This document shows positions 16,591 to 26,194 of a stretch of DNA of 64,000 bases, piece after piece. The stretch's first letter is position 1; each line of letters begins with the position of its first letter. Source of the DNA: Comamonas sp. lk (GTDB lineage: Bacteria; Pseudomonadota; Gammaproteobacteria; Burkholderiales; Burkholderiaceae_C). The notes under the pieces were generated by a model, which was not told the DNA's origin, searched no databases, and saw only the letters and a program-made list of their open reading frames with translations. The stretch is from assembly GCA_945869165.1 (NCBI GenBank), contig CAMBNY010000003.1, positions 1 to 64,000 of the forward strand, in the 5' to 3' direction. A program made the position numbers and the translations under genes.

Positions 16591-18231
16591 ATGCCCGCCA
16601 CCCGCCCTATCCGCAGCACCATGATGCAGGTGCCTTTGTCCTTGAACCATCTGCTCGAACGCGCCGGGCATTTGTTTACGGGTAACGAAATCGTCTCGCG
16701 ACTGCCTGATAAATCACTGCGCCGACACAGCTACGGCGATTTTTATGCGCGCACCCGCAAACTAGGGCAAGCGCTGCTGGACTTGGGCTTGCAGCCCGGC
16801 GACCGGGTGGCCACGCTCAGCTGGAACCACCACGCGCACCTGGAGTGCTATTTCGGCATTCCAGCAGCCGGGGGCGTAATGCACACGCTTAATTTGCGCC
16901 TCGCGCCCGACGAAATCGCCTGGATCGCCAACGACGCCAAAGACCGCTTTCTGGTGGTGGACGATGTGCTGCTTCCGCTGCTGGCCCAGTTCCAAGGCCA
17001 ATGCCATTTTGAAAAAATCATCGTGTTCCCGTTTTCGGGGGCAAAGGTCGCGGCGCCCTACCTGGACTATGAAGCGCTTTTGGACCAGGCAGACGGCCGT
17101 GCTTTTCAGTATGTAGCGCACGACGAAGATGACGCCGCCTCCATGTGCTACACCTCTGGCACCACCGGCAAACCCAAGGGCGTGGTGTATTCGCACCGCT
17201 CCACTATTTTGCACACCCTGGTGGGTTGCACGGCGGACATTTGGGCCTTGCGCAGCAGCGATGTGGTCTTCCCGGTCACGCCTATGTTCCACGCCAATAG
17301 CTGGGGCATGCCCTATGGCGCGGTCATGACCGGTTGCAAACTGGTGTTCCCTGGCCCGCATCTCCACCCGGATGACTTGCTAGACCTGATGCAACTAGAG
17401 CCGCCCACGCTATCGCTGGGCGTACCAACGATCTGGATGAGTCTGATCCAAACCTATGAGGCCTCTTTGGACAAAGAGCCGGGCCGCTGGAAGCTGCCTG
17501 CCGGTATGCGCAGCCTGGTCGGCGGGGCAGCGGTGCCCGAGGCGCTGATACGCGCTTTTGACAAGCACGGCATCTGGATTCAACAAGGCTGGGGCATGAC
17601 CGAGACCTCGCCGCTAGCCACCGTGTCGTACACCAAGTCCGAATTCATGCACGCAGACGCCGAGGAACGCTACCGCCGCGCCGCCATGGCCGGTGTGCCA
17701 GTGCCACTGGTAGACATCCGCATGCGCGGCGACGATGGCACAGACGCGCCATGGGACGGACAGTCGGTAGGCGAAATACAAGTGCGCGGCCCCTTCATCA
17801 CCGGCAGCTACCACGAAGTACCCATCAGCGAAGAGAAGTTCAGCGCCGACGGCTGGCTGCGCACCGGCGACGTGGCGTCTATGGACGCACACGGCTTTGT
17901 GCGTATTACCGACCGCACCAAAGACCTCATCAAATCAGGCGGCGAATGGATCAGTTCGGTGGATCTTGAAAACGCCTTGATGGGACATACCGATGTAGCC
18001 GAAGCAGCAGTGATTGCCATCCCAGACCCGAAGTGGAGCGAGCGGCCACTGGCCTGCGTGGTGCCCAAGGCCGGTAAAACACTGGACTTCGCCGCACTGA
18101 ACGCGCACTTACTCGCCCACGGTTTCGCCAAATGGCAACTGCCCGAACGCTATGAAAGCATCTCTGCCGTGCCGCGTACCTCGACAGGCAAGTTTTACAA
18201 GCTGAAGTTGCGCGAGATGTTTCCGTCCTGA
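16591..18231 (+). CDS. medium/long-chain acyl-CoA synthetase (AMP-forming, AlkK type)
   Basis: 546 residues of the ANL superfamily. Motifs in order: the P-loop [17 protein letters not shown] (~190), GWGMTETSP (~335), the hinge region [11 protein letters not shown] (~425), and the C-terminal catalytic lysine in [15 protein letters not shown] (~530). The sequence is closest in style to AlkK-type medium-chain fatty-acid ligases, which feed beta-oxidation. The start at 16591 is chosen for its AAGGA ribosome-binding site; an ATG ten codons later is the only plausible alternative. Full length and undamaged. Confidence 0.88.
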   Translation: MPATRPIRSTMMQVPLSLNHLLERAGHLFTGNEIVSRLPDKSLRRHSYGDFYARTRKLGQALLDLGLQPGDRVATLSWNHHAHLECYFGIPAAGGVMHTLNLRLAPDEIAWIANDAKDRFLVVDDVLLPLLAQFQGQCHFEKIIVFPFSGAKVAAPYLDYEALLDQADGRAFQYVAHDEDDAASMCYTSGTTGKPKGVVYSHRSTILHTLVGCTADIWALRSSDVVFPVTPMFHANSWGMPYGAVMTGCKLVFPGPHLHPDDLLDLMQLEPPTLSLGVPTIWMSLIQTYEASLDKEPGRWKLPAGMRSLVGGAAVPEALIRAFDKHGIWIQQGWGMTETSPLATVSYTKSEFMHADAEERYRRAAMAGVPVPLVDIRMRGDDGTDAPWDGQSVGEIQVRGPFITGSYHEVPISEEKFSADGWLRTGDVASMDAHGFVRITDRTKDLIKSGGEWISSVDLENALMGHTDVAEAAVIAIPDPKWSERPLACVVPKAGKTLDFAALNAHLLAHGFAKWQLPERYESISAVPRTSTGKFYKLKLREMFPS

Positions 18232-18310
18232 TGTCGAGAGCGCCTGCGCGAGTGATTGCAGAGGAATGGCCGATCGATTGATCAGCAAGCGCGCAAGCCC
18301 GCCAATCGCC

Positions 18311-19042
18311 CTACTTCAACCACTGCGGATCGGGCAGCTGCCCGAACACCTGGCGCAGGCCTTGGCTCCAACTGCTGCGCAAATCTCTGAAGTAAGCATC
18401 TTCAGCGTCTATGCGGTGCCGTTTGGTCACCCGCAAATCATCGGTTTTAATCATGGCCAGATCGATGGGCAGACCCACCGACAAATTACTTTTGATGGTC
18501 GAATCGAATGACACCAAGGCGCATTTGATGGCCTGCGACAGGCTGATGCCGGGCTGAATGACACGGTCCAAAATCGGTTTGCCATATTTGCTCTCGCCAA
18601 TTTGAAAAAACGGTGTGTCTATGGTGGACTCGATGAAATTGCCTTGCGGATACACCATGAACAAACGCGGCGCTTCGCCTTTGACCTGGCCGCCGACCAA
18701 AAACGTGGCGGTGAAATCCACATCGCTTTGCTCGGGCGCTTCGTTCATGGTGGTGTGTATGGTTTTGCGCAATTCGCGGCCCACCAGTTCGGCCACGGTA
18801 AACATGGAGGCATGGGCCGTCAGTGGCTTGTCTTCATCTAAAGCGCGTTGCTTGATGCGGCTGACCACTTGCTGCGTGGTCGCCAGGTTGCCGCTGTTAA
18901 GCATGACGACGACACCTTGGCCCGGTGTTTCAATAACCGTCATCTTGCAAAACGTGGACACATGGTCTACACCCGCGTTGGTGCGCGAGTCAGACGCGAA
19001 TACCAGCCCTTCGTCGAGCGCCATGCCAACACAGTAAGTCAT
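18311..19042 (-). CDS. Anbu, ancestral beta-type proteasome-like peptidase
   Basis: 243 residues of the Ntn-hydrolase/proteasome beta fold. The sequence begins MTYCVG, so Met removal exposes Thr as nucleophile. Counting from it, the canonical Asp17 falls in FASDSR and a Lys equivalent to Lys33 in FCKM. No propeptide is present, as usual for Anbu. The three genes upstream (transglutaminase, alpha-E and ATP-grasp) are the diagnostic Anbu neighbourhood, which separates it from HslV and from the BPH homologue. It is the last gene of the - strand operon, eight bases after the transglutaminase stop. Biological substrates are not established; a link with a small peptide or amide product of the ATP-grasp/transglutaminase pair has been proposed. 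Confidence 0.9.
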   Translation of the reverse strand: MTYCVGMALDEGLVFASDSRTNAGVDHVSTFCKMTVIETPGQGVVVMLNSGNLATTQQVVSRIKQRALDEDKPLTAHASMFTVAELVGRELRKTIHTTMNEAPEQSDVDFTATFLVGGQVKGEAPRLFMVYPQGNFIESTIDTPFFQIGESKYGKPILDRVIQPGISLSQAIKCALVSFDSTIKSNLSVGLPIDLAMIKTDDLRVTKRHRIDAEDAYFRDLRSSWSQGLRQVFGQLPDPQWLK

Positions 19043-19050
19043 GCCCTGCC

Positions 19051-19854
19051 TTATTGCTGATCGTAGATGCCGGATTCTACTTTTGCATAACTGTGCATAG
19101 TCTCCTTGCCGCCGCCTATGCGCATGCCGCGCACCGGGCTGGCGTCTTCGTAGTCCAGGCCGTGCGCCAGGCGTATGTGGCCCCGGTCTGCGTCACTCGA
19201 ATTGCTGACGTCATAGCCAATCCAGCGCCCACCCACCCAGGCCTCGGCCCAGGCGTGGCTGGCGACTTGCTCGTTGTGCGCCGAATGCAAATAGCCGCTG
19301 ACATAGCGCGCCGGTACACCCAGGAAGCGCGCGCACGCCAGAAACACATGCGTGTGGTCCTGGCACACGCCTTTGCCTTTGGCGAAGGACTGCGCCGCCG
19401 AGTCACCCACGTGCGTGATGCCGGTTTCATAAGGCATGCGTTCCAGCAAGGCGAGCATCACATCGTGCAAAGCCATGTAGGGGCGCGACCTCACCGTGGC
19501 GCGGAAAGGTTCGATAAAACTTTGTATGGCTGCATCCACGCTGGTCAGCGCGGTAGCGCGCAAATACACAGCGTGCGGCACCGGGCCTTCAGGCTCGCCT
19601 TGGTCCGAATCCATCAAGTCCACGCTGCCGCGCGCACGCAACACAATGTCTTGGTTGGCATTTTCAAGTACCAAACAATGGCACAGATTGCCATAGGCAT
19701 CCATCCACGCAGTGGCTTTGCCGGGCAAGTCCAGCTGCCAGTGCAGCACGTTTTGCCGCTGGGTTTTGGCCGGGGTCATGCGCAGCATTTGTATGCTGCG
19801 GCGCACCGCCTGCTCGTAGCGGTAACTGGTTTCGTGAAATACCTGTAGCTTCAT
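19051..19854 (-). CDS. transglutaminase-like cysteine protein of the Anbu operon
   Basis: 267 residues. The Cys-His-Asp triad of the transglutaminase/protease fold is visible: C in GVCQDHTHVF, H in SHAWAEAWV and D in IGYDVSNSS. An N-terminal bacterial transglutaminase-like domain (~1-80, LQVFHETSYRYEQAV) precedes it. The ATG at 19854 is chosen because homology begins at KLQVFHETSY and because it overlaps the alpha-E stop by four bases (ATGA); an upstream extension reads through the alpha-E gene. The enzyme probably cleaves or forms an amide bond in the pathway shared with Anbu. Confidence 0.88.
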   Translation of the reverse strand: MKLQVFHETSYRYEQAVRRSIQMLRMTPAKTQRQNVLHWQLDLPGKATAWMDAYGNLCHCLVLENANQDIVLRARGSVDLMDSDQGEPEGPVPHAVYLRATALTSVDAAIQSFIEPFRATVRSRPYMALHDVMLALLERMPYETGITHVGDSAAQSFAKGKGVCQDHTHVFLACARFLGVPARYVSGYLHSAHNEQVASHAWAEAWVGGRWIGYDVSNSSDADRGHIRLAHGLDYEDASPVRGMRIGGGKETMHSYAKVESGIYDQQ

Positions 19855-20801
19855 GCGATGGACTCCAGGTAATCGGTTTGCACCGCTTCGGCCAGGGCAA
19901 TGTTTTCTTTGACAAAGAGCTCCAGGTAATTTTCCAGACCGCTGTCGTAGACCTCGCTCAAGCTGCCGAATTTCAAATTGGTCAAAAGATTGGCGCAACG
20001 CTTGCGCGCCTCACGGCCCGTCTGCTGTGGCAATTGCTTCAGAATGTAGGCGGTCTCATCCAAGCAAAAATGCAGCGAACGCGGCACGCGCGGGTTGAAG
20101 ATCAGCAACTCGGAGACGCGGTCGGCGTCAATCGCATCGCGGTAGGTGTCGCGGTAGGCCTCCAGCGCACTCACCGAGCGCAGCACTGCGCCCAAGCGGT
20201 AATAGTCGTCCACCAAATCGTTGCTTTCGGCTTGTTCCACTTGGGTTTTGACGCTCAGTATGCGCGCGGTGTTGTCGGCGCGTTCCAGGTAAGTACCCAA
20301 GCGGATGAAGTGGTAAGGCTGGTCGCGTTGAATCGTGGCAAAGGTCACGCCGCGAAACAAATGCGAGCGTTGCTTGATCCATTCAAACAGCGACGAGTCC
20401 ACCGGGTGGTCCGGGCCTTTGATTTTCTTTTTGCGCGCCAGCAGTTCCAGCCAGGTGTCGTTGATGCATTCCCACATTTCCACCGTCATGGCACCGCGCA
20501 CCGAGCGCGCGTTTTCACGGCACGACTGTATGCAATTAAAAATGGACGAAGGATGGTCCGGGTCCCAGGCCAGAAACTGTGCCACTTGGTCCGAGCGCAT
20601 GGGCCGGCCCGTGGCTTCAAACGCGGCCAGCGTATCGGTGATGACCAGCGGCTCGCTCACCGTGTCCGGCGCGGCGCGGCTGTTGTCAGAGCTGGAGAGA
20701 AGGGCGAAGGACTGGCCGACTTCCAAAATACGCGCCATGTTTTCGGCGCGCTCCAGATAGCGCGACAGCCAATAAAGTTGAGCAGCAACACGTGACAGCA
20801 T
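19851..20801 (-). CDS. alpha-E (DUF403) protein of the Anbu operon
   Basis: 316 residues, almost entirely alpha-helical, with no transmembrane segment. The N-terminus LSRVAAQLYWLSRYLERAEN is the signature of the alpha-E/DUF403 family, and a second similar half begins near residue 165 (GTYLERADNTARIL). The start at 20801 shares a base with the ATP-grasp stop (TGATG), and the family begins precisely here; a longer upstream frame lies inside the ATP-grasp gene. The biochemical role is unknown; family members always accompany circularly permuted ATP-grasp proteins. Confidence 0.88.
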   Translation of the reverse strand: MLSRVAAQLYWLSRYLERAENMARILEVGQSFALLSSSDNSRAAPDTVSEPLVITDTLAAFEATGRPMRSDQVAQFLAWDPDHPSSIFNCIQSCRENARSVRGAMTVEMWECINDTWLELLARKKKIKGPDHPVDSSLFEWIKQRSHLFRGVTFATIQRDQPYHFIRLGTYLERADNTARILSVKTQVEQAESNDLVDDYYRLGAVLRSVSALEAYRDTYRDAIDADRVSELLIFNPRVPRSLHFCLDETAYILKQLPQQTGREARKRCANLLTNLKFGSLSEVYDSGLENYLELFVKENIALAEAVQTDYLESIA

Positions 20802-22221
20802 CAGAGCGCCTCCTCGTCTTCCAGCACCCAAGTGTCTTTGGTGCCGCCGCCTTGCGATGAATTGACCACCAGCGAGCCTTCGCGCAAAGCCACGCGCGTG
20901 AGGCCGCCGGGCACGATGCGCGTGTCCTTGCCCATCAGCACAAACGGTCGCAAATCGATGTGGCGCGGCGCAATGCCTTGGTCGACAAAAATCGGACACG
21001 CCGACAAACTCAGCGTGGGTTGCGCGATGTAGTTGTCCGGATTCGCTTTCAGGCGCTTGGCAAAACTCTCTATTTCGGCTTGACTGGAAGTAGGCCCGAC
21101 CAGCATGCCGTAGCCGCCAGCACCATGCACTTCTTTGACCACCAGTTGCGACAGATTCGCCAACACATAAGACAACTCGTCGGGCTTGCGGCATTGCCAA
21201 GTTTGCACGTTGTTGAGTATGGGCGTTTCGCTCAAATAAAAGCGGATCATGTCGGGCACATAGGGATAAATGGATTTGTCATCCGCCACGCCTGTGCCCA
21301 GCGCGTTGGAGATAACCACATTGCCCTGGCGGTACACCGACGCCAGACCCGGCACGCCAATCAGTGAATCCGGCGCAAAACTCAAAGGGTCCATGTAGAC
21401 ATCATCAACGCGGCGGTAAATCACATCCACTTGCTGCGGGCCTTCGGTGGTTTGCATATACACATGGCCGCCGCGCACAAACAAGTCGGAGCCTTCCACC
21501 AACTCTATCCCCATTTGCTTGGCCAAAAACGCGTGCTCGAAATACGCGCTGTTGAAACGCCCCGGCGTGTGCAGTACGACGGTGGGTTGGTCCACCCAAC
21601 TGGCCGAGCGCAAAGTTTGCAAGAGCAGCGCCGGGTAGTGTTCAACAGGACGAACCGCGTAGCGGCGAAACAAGTCGGGGAACAATCGCATCATCAACAA
21701 GCGGTTGCTCAGCATATAAGACACGCCCGAAGGCACGCGCAGGTTGTCTTCTAAAACATAAAAATCACCGTCCGAATGCCGCACGATGTCCACGCCTGCG
21801 ATGTGCGCGTAAATTTGATGCGGCAAATCCAAGCCCAGCATGATGGGCATGAACTGCGCGTTGGCAAGTATTTGTTCGGCGGGTATCAAACGGTTTTCAA
21901 TATGCGTTGCTCGTGGTAGACATCGTGCAAAAACATATTGATGGCTTTGACCCGCTGAATCAGGCCTTTCTCTAAATGCGCCCATTCTTTGCCGTGGATG
22001 ATGCGCGGTATCAAGTCCGAGGGGATGAGCCGCTCGGTGCCGCCCTCGTCGCCGTTGAGTGAAAACGTGATGCCGGTGCGCCGAAAGATCAGGTCCGCTT
22101 CGGTTTGCTTGACTTGAATGGTGTCAGCCGATACGCCTTTGAGCCAGGTGTCAAAGGCTTGGTAATGCGGGCGTGCAATGCCCTGCGCGTCGCTCATCTC
22201 ATTAAATATCGGGCTGCTCAT
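20801..22221 (-). pseudogene. circularly permuted ATP-grasp (DUF404/DUF407) gene, single-base frameshift
   Basis: Two overlapping frames together make one protein of ~473 residues: 22221-21886 encodes the N-terminus to HEQRILK, and the frame from ~21900 continues RLIPAEQILANAQF to the end. Adding one base to the T-run at 21894-21897 (AAAA on the coding strand) restores an uninterrupted family sequence. The C-terminal part retains normal domains (RVPSGVSYMLSNR, VKEVHGAGGYGML, RHIDLRPFVLMG). The product would ligate a carboxylate to an amine with ATP, as first enzyme of the Anbu operon. The intact conservation on both sides suggests either a very recent mutation or a sequencing error; a programmed slip is unlikely because the run does not let the tRNA re-pair. 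The start has GGAGTC upstream. Confidence 0.85.
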
Positions 22222-22260
22222 GGGGACTCCGCGTTTTTCAACTAGGGGGCACCAGCTCTA

Positions 22261-22276
22261 AGCATGCATCGTGCCG
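22261..22276 (-). promoter_or_regulatory. sigma-54 (-24/-12) promoter of the Anbu operon
   Basis: Read on the - strand the sequence is CGGCACGATGCATGCT. It has the invariant GG and GC separated by ten bases and closely matches TGGCAC(G)-N4-TTGCT. Transcription would start near 22250, giving a ~29-base leader before the ATP-grasp ATG at 22221. Together with the dyads upstream this indicates activator-dependent, probably nitrogen-responsive, expression. The evidence is the sequence match only. Confidence 0.72.
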
Positions 22277-22326
22277 CTTGTGTGCTGGCTTGGCGCAAGC
22301 ATGCACGCCCAATTGGTCATGTTGAT

Positions 22327-22361
22327 GCACCAAAACGGGATGTTGCGCACCGTATTAGTGC
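22327..22361 (-). promoter_or_regulatory. NtrC-like enhancer sites upstream of the Anbu operon
   Basis: 22347-22361 is GCAC-N7-GTGC, the exact half-site spacing of NtrC boxes (TGCACCA...TGGTGCA). 22327-22341 begins TGCACCA but has a poor second half. Both lie about 80-110 bases upstream of the predicted start, a typical NtrC enhancer distance. Binding by NtrC is inferred. Confidence 0.55.
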
Positions 22362-22412
22362 CAACCCGAAAAGTGCAGCTCGGGGCCGTTCGCCCGCGGA
22401 CAGTGGGATAGC

Positions 22413-23729
22413 TCAGCCGCCAGTCAGGCTCCGCGCCTGCGCCCGCTTGCGCAACAAGGCATGCCCTGTATCGATCATGGGCTGCTCGATCAGTATGTGC
22501 AGCACGATGCCCAGCACCAAAGACAGGCTGGCCGCTATGCCAAACATACACGGCAGTTGCGGCACCGAAATCATGGCTATGGTGGACGCATCCGTGGTTT
22601 GGAAAGTGAGGATGGCGGCGATCAGCACCATGGGGAAATGGATTAAATACACGGGAAACACCACTTGCGAAAATGGTCGCCATAAGCCCCAGCCCAAAAA
22701 TGTCCGCAAGCTTGTCGCCACCCGCCCGCACCACCGGCCTGCACCAGCAATACCAGCATCAACACCCCCAAGCAAAACAGATTGCGGTGCAGCACCTGAC
22801 CCGCCAGATTCAACCATGGCGAAAAATGCTGGTAATACCAGCTGTCTTGCTGATAGACAGGGAAATACGCCCACGACAAAGCCAGTAGCGCACCACCCAG
22901 CGCCCAGGCGGTACCGCGTGCGGGCGGCGTGGGCAGCGCGACGTCCCGGTGGCGCATCCAGGCCCAGATCAGGCCCAGCAGCAAGGGGCCGATACGGGTA
23001 TGGGTTTGAAAGTACATCACGTCCAGAAACAAGGCAGGCGCCACACGCTGCGGATGGAAAAGATAAAACGGAGTTTCGTACGTAACGGGGTATCGCAAGG
23101 CGGTAGCCAGCACCGGCACAAAAGACAGCACAAACAGCGCTTGTAAAACCCGCAAACCGACCCGCCCCGGCATGCGCAGCAGCCAGCCCATGAGCAGTGG
23201 AAGGATCAGGTAAAACTGCATTTCAATCGAGAGCGACCAACCCACGGGAATAATACTTTTTCATCTGAAAGTTGTCGATGAAAAGCAGGTTGTAAATGAG
23301 GTTGCGTGCAGCCAGCTCGGGGTTACCCAGGGCATACACCGCCAGCCCCAACAAAAACAATGGATAAATACGAAACAGGCGGCGGATATAAAAATCCCGC
23401 GCCGTGATAGCGCCATTGCGGTCGGTTTCGCGCATGAGCGCACCGCCCAGCAGGTAAGCGCTGACCATAAAAAACACATCCACCGCTTTATCCGCATTGG
23501 CCAAAAAACCCAGCCAGGAAGGCAATTGCGCTGCAAACGCGCTTACGCGGTCAAAGTCCTTGAGCAGGAATAAAGCGCCATAAAAACAATGGAAAAAAAC
23601 AATCGACAAACTGGCCATGCCGCGCAGACCGTCCACCACCGGGTCATCCTGCGGGCCGCGATGGAACACCCGATGCAAACCAGCACGCCACTGGATGCGC
23701 TGGCGGTAGCTGGACCATGCGCTACGCAT
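22413..23729 (-). pseudogene. acyltransferase-3 family membrane protein gene with two frameshifts
   Basis: Three frames join into one ~438-residue multi-pass acyltransferase: 23729 to ~23247 (VDGLRGMASLSIVFFHCF, the active-site His region), 23245 to ~22720 (VGWSLSIEMQFYLILPLL) and ~22720 to 22413 (FPVYLIHFPMVLIAAI). One extra C in the run at 23246-23248, and one missing G near 22718-22730, break the frame; undoing both gives a continuous protein with no stop. The family acylates exported sugars such as O-antigen or peptidoglycan on the periplasmic side or membrane. With the ATP-grasp break 0.8 kb away, the clustering suggests local base-calling error as much as gene decay. Confidence 0.82.
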
Positions 23730-24196
23730 GGCTATGCCCGTTTTTGTTTTTCATACCCGCCTGCCTTAAACCAAGCTCCCGACGATGCAAACTTCCGGCT
23801 ACCAGGCCATGACCCAGAACGCCATGCTGGCTGGGGGCTGCAAAAGCCATCGCACGGAACCGTAGGTGGCGCGTTGTTCACGAGATAGGCGGAAAACATG
23901 AAAGAAGTCATTGGCTGGAATCTTGAAGAAATGCGTTTCAAGCAGTTAGGTGCATCTGCGCCGGGTCAAATACCAACGTCGGATCCAATTGGCGGGCAGT
24001 GAAAACGCACGGTCGCGCGAGAGCGTGCGCACACGCCTCGGGCTCGACGCCACCTCGAGCGTATTGTTTGTAGTGTTCGCGCTCGCGACCGGATGTACCA
24101 AGTGGGCACTGGCTTGGTACCTACCGGTAGGCAACGGTATCGTCCGTGCGGCAATCTTCACATCCGCTGACTGACGGCGTCAGGTGCATAAAGACC
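23730..24196. other. gene-poor stretch, nothing recognised
   Basis: 467 bases between the acyltransferase and the secreted-protein gene. Short open frames occur on both strands, but none has a ribosome-binding site or family-like composition. A small dyad (CTGACGGCGTCAG, ~24168-24182) lies next to the downstream gene end and might form a terminator stem, without a convincing T-run. Confidence 0.4.
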
Positions 24197-24898
24197 TTAG
24201 TCCTTGGCGCCTAAAAACGCGGCGTAAGAGTTGATAAATGCATCGCGCAGTTCACGGAATTGCTGGATGGTGGTGAAATGCATTTTTTGCTGTTTTAAAA
24301 GGTAAGCGGTTACCGTAATTCGCTTAGCCGGAATAAAGAGCTGTACTTGGCTAATCGTGCTGCTGATCAGGCCAATGGCGTTCTCGGTACAAGCTAGGTA
24401 TTCGATGCCATGCGCCTCACCCTGCTCCACTTCTAAATACGGTCGACCTGGCATTCGAATCGACTCCAATTTTTCGCGGACTGCCGGCTTTTGCGCCACG
24501 AATTCTTCAACATTGATTAATTTGCGCTGACACTCATGGCGCAGCGCACGTTCTATCACGTCCCGATCCGCCTCAAATTGGCCTGCTGCACTGCGCTCTA
24601 CTTTTACATTAGCAAAGTACTGGCTGCCAGGAAACAGGTACATCGCGCGGTAACCGTCTTGCACGCTTACAGTCTCTTTCCTAACTGGTTCCGTTAAGCT
24701 TTGAAAGGCAATCTCGCGCCAGGGCACGCAATCCTGGCAGCGCTTTTCTAAGGACACCAAAGTCAGGCCGCCCGCAAGATTTTGTGGCACCGTTCCTTGG
24801 AATGGCGAAGGCAGTGCCTGCGGATAGAGCGGCTGCGCGCCCACGCATTGGCCCAGCAGCCAAATGCAAAGCGCGGCAATAGTTTTTTGTATGCCCAT
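24197..24898 (-). CDS. secreted protein of unknown function
   Basis: 233 residues. From the ATG at 24898 (good AGGGAGT site upstream) the protein has a signal peptide of ~23 residues (KTIAALCIWLLGQCVGA, cleaved before QPLYP). It is then soluble, with two cysteines close together (KRCQDCVPW), a long charged central part and a helical C-terminus (QQFRELRDAFINSYAAFLGA). No family was recognised. A longer upstream frame (to 25006) is unlikely because it would bury the signal peptide. It is convergent with nothing and downstream of the Rieske gene on the same strand, separated by 56 bases. Confidence 0.72.
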   Translation of the reverse strand: MGIQKTIAALCIWLLGQCVGAQPLYPQALPSPFQGTVPQNLAGGLTLVSLEKRCQDCVPWREIAFQSLTEPVRKETVSVQDGYRAMYLFPGSQYFANVKVERSAAGQFEADRDVIERALRHECQRKLINVEEFVAQKPAVREKLESIRMPGRPYLEVEQGEAHGIEYLACTENAIGLISSTISQVQLFIPAKRITVTAYLLKQQKMHFTTIQQFRELRDAFINSYAAFLGAKD

Positions 24899-24954
24899 GG
24901 GCAACTCCCTACATAAAACCGGTCTGACGCCGGCTAAAAGATAGATGGACTTAA

Positions 24955-26097
24955 TTATCCGGCATACCCTAGCACCCGCCCAGCGATGTATTGATGAAAA
25001 TCCCACACCGTGCCTTCAAAGTCGGCCGGCGCTAAAGGGCCGCCGTGGTAGTGGCGGCTTTTAAGGCCTTGTTGCACGGCTTCGAGTTGGGCGCGGTCTT
25101 CCAGATTGAAGTCTTCGCACAGCTCGCGGTAGCGAATCACATCCGGGTGCTGCGGGTCGGCAATGGTGCCGGTCAAACCCCATTTAATCGCCACCTGGTC
25201 GGCATCGACTGGCTGCACTAGCAAGTAAAGCGTGACATTGGGCGCCACCGACACCAGCAAGTTAGGAAACACACTAAACAGCACCGAGTAGCGCCGCTCG
25301 TGCGGGCTGAGGGCGTCGGGGTAAGGCCCGCGCTCGGGCACAGATGGCGCATAGCCTGCGGTATAGGCCGTCATGCCCGGCGGCGTGGCGATCTTGCGGC
25401 ACAGGGCAGTAGGCGTTATCGCGTGCAGCGTCTTGGCGTGCGCCGCGCTCAAGTGGTAGCCCTCCATAAAGTTTTCCACCAGGCACTTCCAATTGGTGTG
25501 CCAAACCTCATGGCCGACAAACTGGTGGTGGCGCCCCAAAACATCGTAATTGTTTATCGCGGGTAAGAACGATGCCAGGCGCGGACCTAAAGGCGCCGCT
25601 TGTCCATCCAAATTCACAAAAATAAAGTCTTGCCACAACTCGGCGGCAAACACCGGCAAATCACAGCGCGACGCCCTACGCGCAGCCGCTTCCTCCATCA
25701 GCGGAGCGTGCAATAAGCGACCGCCAAGGTCATAGCTCCAGGCGTGGTAGCTGCAGACCAGACGCTGGCGGTTGCCCGTGCCCTGCGCGATCAGATTGGC
25801 GCGGTGGCGACACACATTGGAGAGCACCTGCACCTGCCCTTCCTTGCCGCGTATCACCAGCAGCGGCTCGCCCGCCAGTTCGCAAGCAAAGTAATCGCCC
25901 GGCTGCGCAATCTGCCCTGCGTGGCCCAAGCACACCCACTCTGCACGAAATATCGCTTCACGCTCTAGCGATAAAAACGCCTCACTGGTATAGGCAGCCG
26001 GGGGCATGGTGCAGGCCTGCTGCACCGGCTGCGCAGCGCTTTGGGCTAGTTGCTGCAACAAGGTTTGCAGTGAAGAGTGATCGTGCTGCTGATGCAT
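24955..26097 (-). CDS. Rieske non-heme iron oxygenase alpha subunit, CntA/GbcA-like
   Basis: 380 residues. The Rieske [2Fe-2S] motif is C96-x-H98 ... C115-x2-H118. The mononuclear iron site is ENFMEGYH plus H220 (H215, H220), with the third ligand likely the Asp of LEDRAQLEAV. The residue bridging the two metal centres is Glu (E212) where naphthalene-type dioxygenases have Asp. Glu is what is known for carnitine monooxygenase CntA, which together with related GbcA/Stc2 enzymes attacks quaternary ammonium compounds. A betaine- or carnitine-like substrate is therefore favoured. The ATG at 26097 is chosen for its AGGAG-type site rather than a start eight codons upstream. No reductase partner gene is nearby. 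Confidence 0.82.
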   Translation of the reverse strand: MHQQHDHSSLQTLLQQLAQSAAQPVQQACTMPPAAYTSEAFLSLEREAIFRAEWVCLGHAGQIAQPGDYFACELAGEPLLVIRGKEGQVQVLSNVCRHRANLIAQGTGNRQRLVCSYHAWSYDLGGRLLHAPLMEEAAARRASRCDLPVFAAELWQDFIFVNLDGQAAPLGPRLASFLPAINNYDVLGRHHQFVGHEVWHTNWKCLVENFMEGYHLSAAHAKTLHAITPTALCRKIATPPGMTAYTAGYAPSVPERGPYPDALSPHERRYSVLFSVFPNLLVSVAPNVTLYLLVQPVDADQVAIKWGLTGTIADPQHPDVIRYRELCEDFNLEDRAQLEAVQQGLKSRHYHGGPLAPADFEGTVWDFHQYIAGRVLGYAG

Positions 26098-26194
26098 AGG
26101 AGGCTCCTGGCAAAGACACAAAACGCCGCACCGAACCGCGCCGGGCTGCGGTATTGTGAGCTAAATCAATTAGGCCAAAAATCTGTACCGGCCC

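Noticed and set aside
18311-19042. BPH-type or HslV proteasome homologue instead of Anbu
   Set aside because: The transglutaminase, alpha-E and ATP-grasp neighbours and the MTYCVG start are specific to Anbu; no HslU ATPase is present.
21886-21985. Programmed ribosomal frameshift in the ATP-grasp gene
   Set aside because: The site is TTGAAAACC; a -1 slip of the AAA-reading tRNA would land on GAA, so there is no proper slippery heptamer. No downstream pseudoknot was noticed.
22290-22310. A second sigma-54 promoter at the other AAGCATGCA copy
   Set aside because: GG and GC are eight or twelve bases apart depending on alignment, not ten.
23950-24174. A 74-residue + strand ORF in the gap
   Set aside because: No ribosome-binding site, no protein-like pattern, and mixed composition typical of chance frames.
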